A stretch of DNA of 6,801 nt from Dysgonamonadaceae bacterium (lineage in GTDB: Bacteria; Bacteroidota; Bacteroidia; Bacteroidales; Azobacteroidaceae): contig JAIRSN010000190.1 in the NCBI GenBank assembly GCA_031255425.1, positions 1 through 6,801 of the forward strand. The letters run 5' to 3'. Positions 5,103 to 6,801 of this stretch are shown piece after piece. Made by a program: the position numbers and the translations under genes. The notes under the pieces were generated by a model. That model made no database searches. It worked only from the letters and a program-made list of their open reading frames with translations, and was not told where the DNA came from. Position 1 is the stretch's first letter. Each line of letters starts with the position of its first letter.

Positions 5103-6326
5103 TTATTTTTGTGGTAATTTTTCAATGATTTTCACAATGACCCGCACGGCTTTTTCCATCGACTGGACGGGAATCCATTCGTAACGTCCGTGAAAGTTCA
5201 TCCCCCCGGCAAAAATATTCGGGCAGGGCAATCCTTTGAAGGAGAGTTGCGCACCGTCCGTCCCGCCGCGTATCGGGCGGATGAGCGGCGTCACACCGGC
5301 AGCCTTCATGGCGTCTTCCGCCAAATCGATGATATGTTTTTTCTGCTCGACAATTTCGCGCATGTTGCGGTATTGCTGTTTGATATTCAACTCGATGGTG
5401 TTGGACGGGTAAACGCTGTTCAGGTACTGCGTGATTTTGGTGAACCGGTTCAGCCGCTGTTCGAACTTCTTCTGGTCGTGGTCGCGGATGATATAAAAGA
5501 GCGACGCTTCCTCGATGGTGCCGGTGATTCCGATCAGGTGGTAAAATCCCTCGTAACCGGTGGTATGTTCGGGCGTTTCCTGCGGGGGAAGCATGGCGGC
5601 GAACTGCATGGCGATAAGTCCGGCGTTGCGCATTTTGTTTTTCGCGTATCCGGGGTGGACGTTGAGCCCTTTTATTTCGATGCTGGCGGTGGCGGCATTG
5701 AAATTTTCGTATTCCAGTTCGCCCACCTCTCCGCCGTCGACGGTGTACGCCCAGTCGCAACCGAATTTCTCCACATCAAACTTGGAGGCGCCCATTCCGA
5801 TTTCCTCGTCGGGATTGAAAGCGATGCGCACCTTGCCGTGTTTGATTTCCGGATGCTCGATCAGGTACTGGACAGCGGTCAGGATTTCGGCGATGCCGGC
5901 TTTGTCGTCGGCGCCGAGGAGGGTGGTCCCGTCGGTGACGATCAGGTCTTCGCCGGTGTGGTTCAGCAATTCGGGGAACATTTCCGGCGAGAGGACGATG
6001 TTTTTTTCCCGGTTCAGGACGATGGGTTTCCCGTCGTAATTCCCGACGATACGCGGCTTAACACTGCCTCCCGCCATGTCGGGACTGGTATCGATATGGG
6101 CAATAAACCCGATTGTAGGCAATTTCGCCGGCGTATTGGCAGGCAAGGTAGCCATTAAATACGCATTTTCGTCGAGCGAGACATCGGTCAAGCCCAAGGC
6201 TTCGACTTCAGCTTTAAGCGCCTTAGCCAGCGCCCATTGCTTTTCCGTACTGGGAGTGGTTTCGGATTCTTCGTCCGATTGCGTATCAAAGGATACATAC
6301 TTTAAGAAACGATCAACTACTGTCAT
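5103..6326 (-). CDS. pepT: Peptidase T (tripeptide aminopeptidase, M20B metallopeptidase)
   Basis: PepT removes the N-terminal residue from tripeptides in the cytoplasm using two zinc ions (EC 3.4.11.4), a late step of peptide use. The 407 residues match the family. The M20 metal site is complete: His77 and Asp79 in AHIDTSPD, bridging Asp140 in LLGADDKAG, general base and ligand Glu174-Glu175 in [10 protein letters not shown], Asp197 in TVDGG and His379 in [13 protein letters not shown] (222-226) with His224 belongs to the dimerisation lid, and [10 protein letters not shown] (353-362) to the substrate-binding loop. The ATG at 6326 gives the usual [19 protein letters not shown] start. A 64-bp AT-rich leader separates it from a TAnnTTTG promoter. 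It is the first gene of a likely pepT-gcvT operon, an order that fits Bacteroidales. Confidence 0.97.
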   Translation of the reverse strand: MTVVDRFLKYVSFDTQSDEESETTPSTEKQWALAKALKAEVEALGLTDVSLDENAYLMATLPANTPAKLPTIGFIAHIDTSPDMAGGSVKPRIVGNYDGKPIVLNREKNIVLSPEMFPELLNHTGEDLIVTDGTTLLGADDKAGIAEILTAVQYLIEHPEIKHGKVRIAFNPDEEIGMGASKFDVEKFGCDWAYTVDGGEVGELEYENFNAATASIEIKGLNVHPGYAKNKMRNAGLIAMQFAAMLPPQETPEHTTGYEGFYHLIGITGTIEEASLFYIIRDHDQKKFEQRLNRFTKITQYLNSVYPSNTIELNIKQQYRNMREIVEQKKHIIDLAEDAMKAAGVTPLIRPIRGGTDGAQLSFKGLPCPNIFAGGMNFHGRYEWIPVQSMEKAVRVIVKIIEKLPQK

Positions 6327-6390
6327 GATTTTTTATTTTTATTGATGGTATCGGAATAAATATTTTCTTTGTTTCGATTTTTTAATGCTG

Positions 6391-6398
6391 CAAAGATA
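6391..6398 (-). promoter_or_regulatory. -7 element (TATCTTTG) of the pepT-gcvT promoter
   Basis: The minus-strand TATCTTTG is an exact TAnnTTTG match, 64 bp upstream of the pepT ATG. I see no clear TTG at the -33 position; the sequence there is TCTCTAATAAATAAATAC. The leader between promoter and ATG is very AT-rich. Confidence 0.55.
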
Positions 6399-6456
6399 GT
6401 ATTTATTTATTAGAGACGGCGGCACAGCTTCCTTTATTTTTTGGCGGCGGCACTTT

Positions 6457-6525
6457 CACCTGTATATAGGATGTGATGAAACATCCGCGCATGTATCATC
6501 TTCCTATACCTATATATATAAGGTG
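6457..6525. repeat. Imperfect inverted repeat in the pepT upstream spacer
   Basis: CACCTGTATATAGG (6457-6470) is matched in inverted orientation by CCTATATATATAAGGTG (6509-6525), with a 3-nt insertion. Inside the loop is a second small hairpin, GGATGT / ACATCC with a 6-nt loop (6469-6486). The block lies between the pepT promoter and the second array. The positions 6411-6560 hold no gene. Confidence 0.4.
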
Positions 6526-6528
6526 TAA

Positions 6529-6548
6529 AATAAAAGCGGCTGCGTCTC
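6529..6548 (+). repeat. Head hairpin copy E, leads into the second array
   Basis: AATAAAAG is followed by CGGC-TGC-GTCT, the same layout as copy B but with an imperfect stem (one mismatch and one G-T wobble). The array begins about 25 bp downstream, as it does after copy B. Confidence 0.5.
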
Positions 6549-6560
6549 CAATCCTGCGGG

Positions 6561-6801
6561 TTGGCGACGGCGATTTCCGGATTACCCGGAAAACGTCCCG
6601 GAGTACTCATTAGCGATTTCCGGGTACCCGGAAATCGTCCCGGCGTTAACATTCATGATTTCGAGTTTCACTCGAAAACGTTTTGGAGTTCTCATTTGCG
6701 ATTCCGGCACGAGCCGGAAACGTTTTGGAGTTCTCATTTGCGATTCCGGCGCGCGCCGGAAACGTTTTTTCGTTAACATTTGCGTTTCCGGCGCGAGCCG
6801 G
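6561..6801 (+). repeat. Second hairpin array, 42-43-bp period, runs off the window
   Basis: The constant motif ATTNRCG (or ATTCATG) occurs at 6609, 6651, 6694, 6736 and 6778, spaced 42, 43, 42 and 42 bp. The stems differ in nearly every unit yet stay paired: 6574-6592 (TTTCCGG / CCGGAAA), 6614-6637 (a perfect 24-bp palindrome centred on GGGTACCC), 6659-6677 (TTTCGAGT / ACTCGAAA), 6702-6719 (TTCCGGC / GCCGGAA), 6744-6761 (a perfect 18-bp palindrome) and 6785-6801 (TTTCCGGC, loop GCGA, GCCGG, cut by the edge). The linkers are CGTCCCGG or CGTTTTGG plus AGTACTC, AGTTCTC or CGTTAAC. No tail is reached. Reading frames exist through the array, but the mixed 42/43-bp spacing breaks any fixed protein repeat, so I do not call a gene. 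Confidence 0.85.

Noticed and set aside
4003..5184. Long antisense frames opposite gcvT, prs and pepT
   Set aside because: They are shadows of strongly conserved genes on the minus strand, with arginine/glycine-rich compositions typical of antisense translation.
6561..6779. Open frames on both strands of the second array
   Set aside because: The 42-bp steps give a 14-residue pseudo-repeat, but a 43-bp step shifts it, and the opposite strand is equally open. Base pairing explains the pattern better than coding.

Overview
The window looks like a piece of a Bacteroidota (Bacteroidales-type) chromosome. The genes have moderate GC content and very AT-rich, mostly Shine-Dalgarno-poor leaders. Three start regions carry the lineage's characteristic -7 promoter element TAnnTTTG, once with a well-placed TTG about 20 bp upstream. 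The gene families (a LiaF-like protein followed by a membrane-anchored LytTR regulator, and a pepT-gcvT pair beside prs) also fit. A Porphyromonadaceae/Tannerellaceae-like lineage is possible, but I cannot fix the genus from the sequence.

Layout. 1-250 (minus): start of a secreted parallel beta-helix/pectate-lyase-like protein, cut off by the window edge. 251-1420: about 1.2 kb without a credible gene, mostly filled by a symmetrical repeat locus. 1421-2978 (plus): a two-gene operon, a LiaF-like four-helix membrane protein and a LytTR DNA-binding protein with four membrane helices, with overlapping ends. 2982-3911 (minus): prs, ribose-phosphate pyrophosphokinase, convergent with the LytTR gene with 3 bp between stops. 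4003-5091 and 5103-6326 (minus): gcvT and pepT, 11 bp apart and probably one transcript from a promoter upstream of pepT. 6327-6801: no gene; a structured spacer and then the beginning of a second repeat array that runs off the window.

The unusual part is the repeat system flanking the ordinary gene block. Two loci (about 389-1306 and 6529 to the window end) hold tandem units of 42-43 bp. Each unit is a near-constant linker (core GG-MGTWMWC-ATTNRCG, usually with the palindrome GTTAAC or GAGTACTC) plus a hairpin whose sequence changes from unit to unit while its two arms stay complementary. In both loci an array running in the plus direction is preceded by a short head (TATAAAAG or AATAAAAG followed by a small stem around CTGCG) whose stem also varies by paired changes. 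In the first locus two arrays diverge from a central head, and each ends in the same 126-bp tail, so the tails form inverted repeats (465-590 and 1081-1206; five mismatches by my count). Further out lies a 22-bp perfect inverted repeat (389-410 / 1285-1306). This resembles a MITE-like or structured-RNA repeat family with tandem internal bricks. Whether it is mobile, transcribed or bound by a protein cannot be decided from this window.

The protein-coding genes are otherwise housekeeping (PRPP synthesis, one-carbon/glycine metabolism, tripeptide hydrolysis) plus a probable envelope-sensing regulatory pair.
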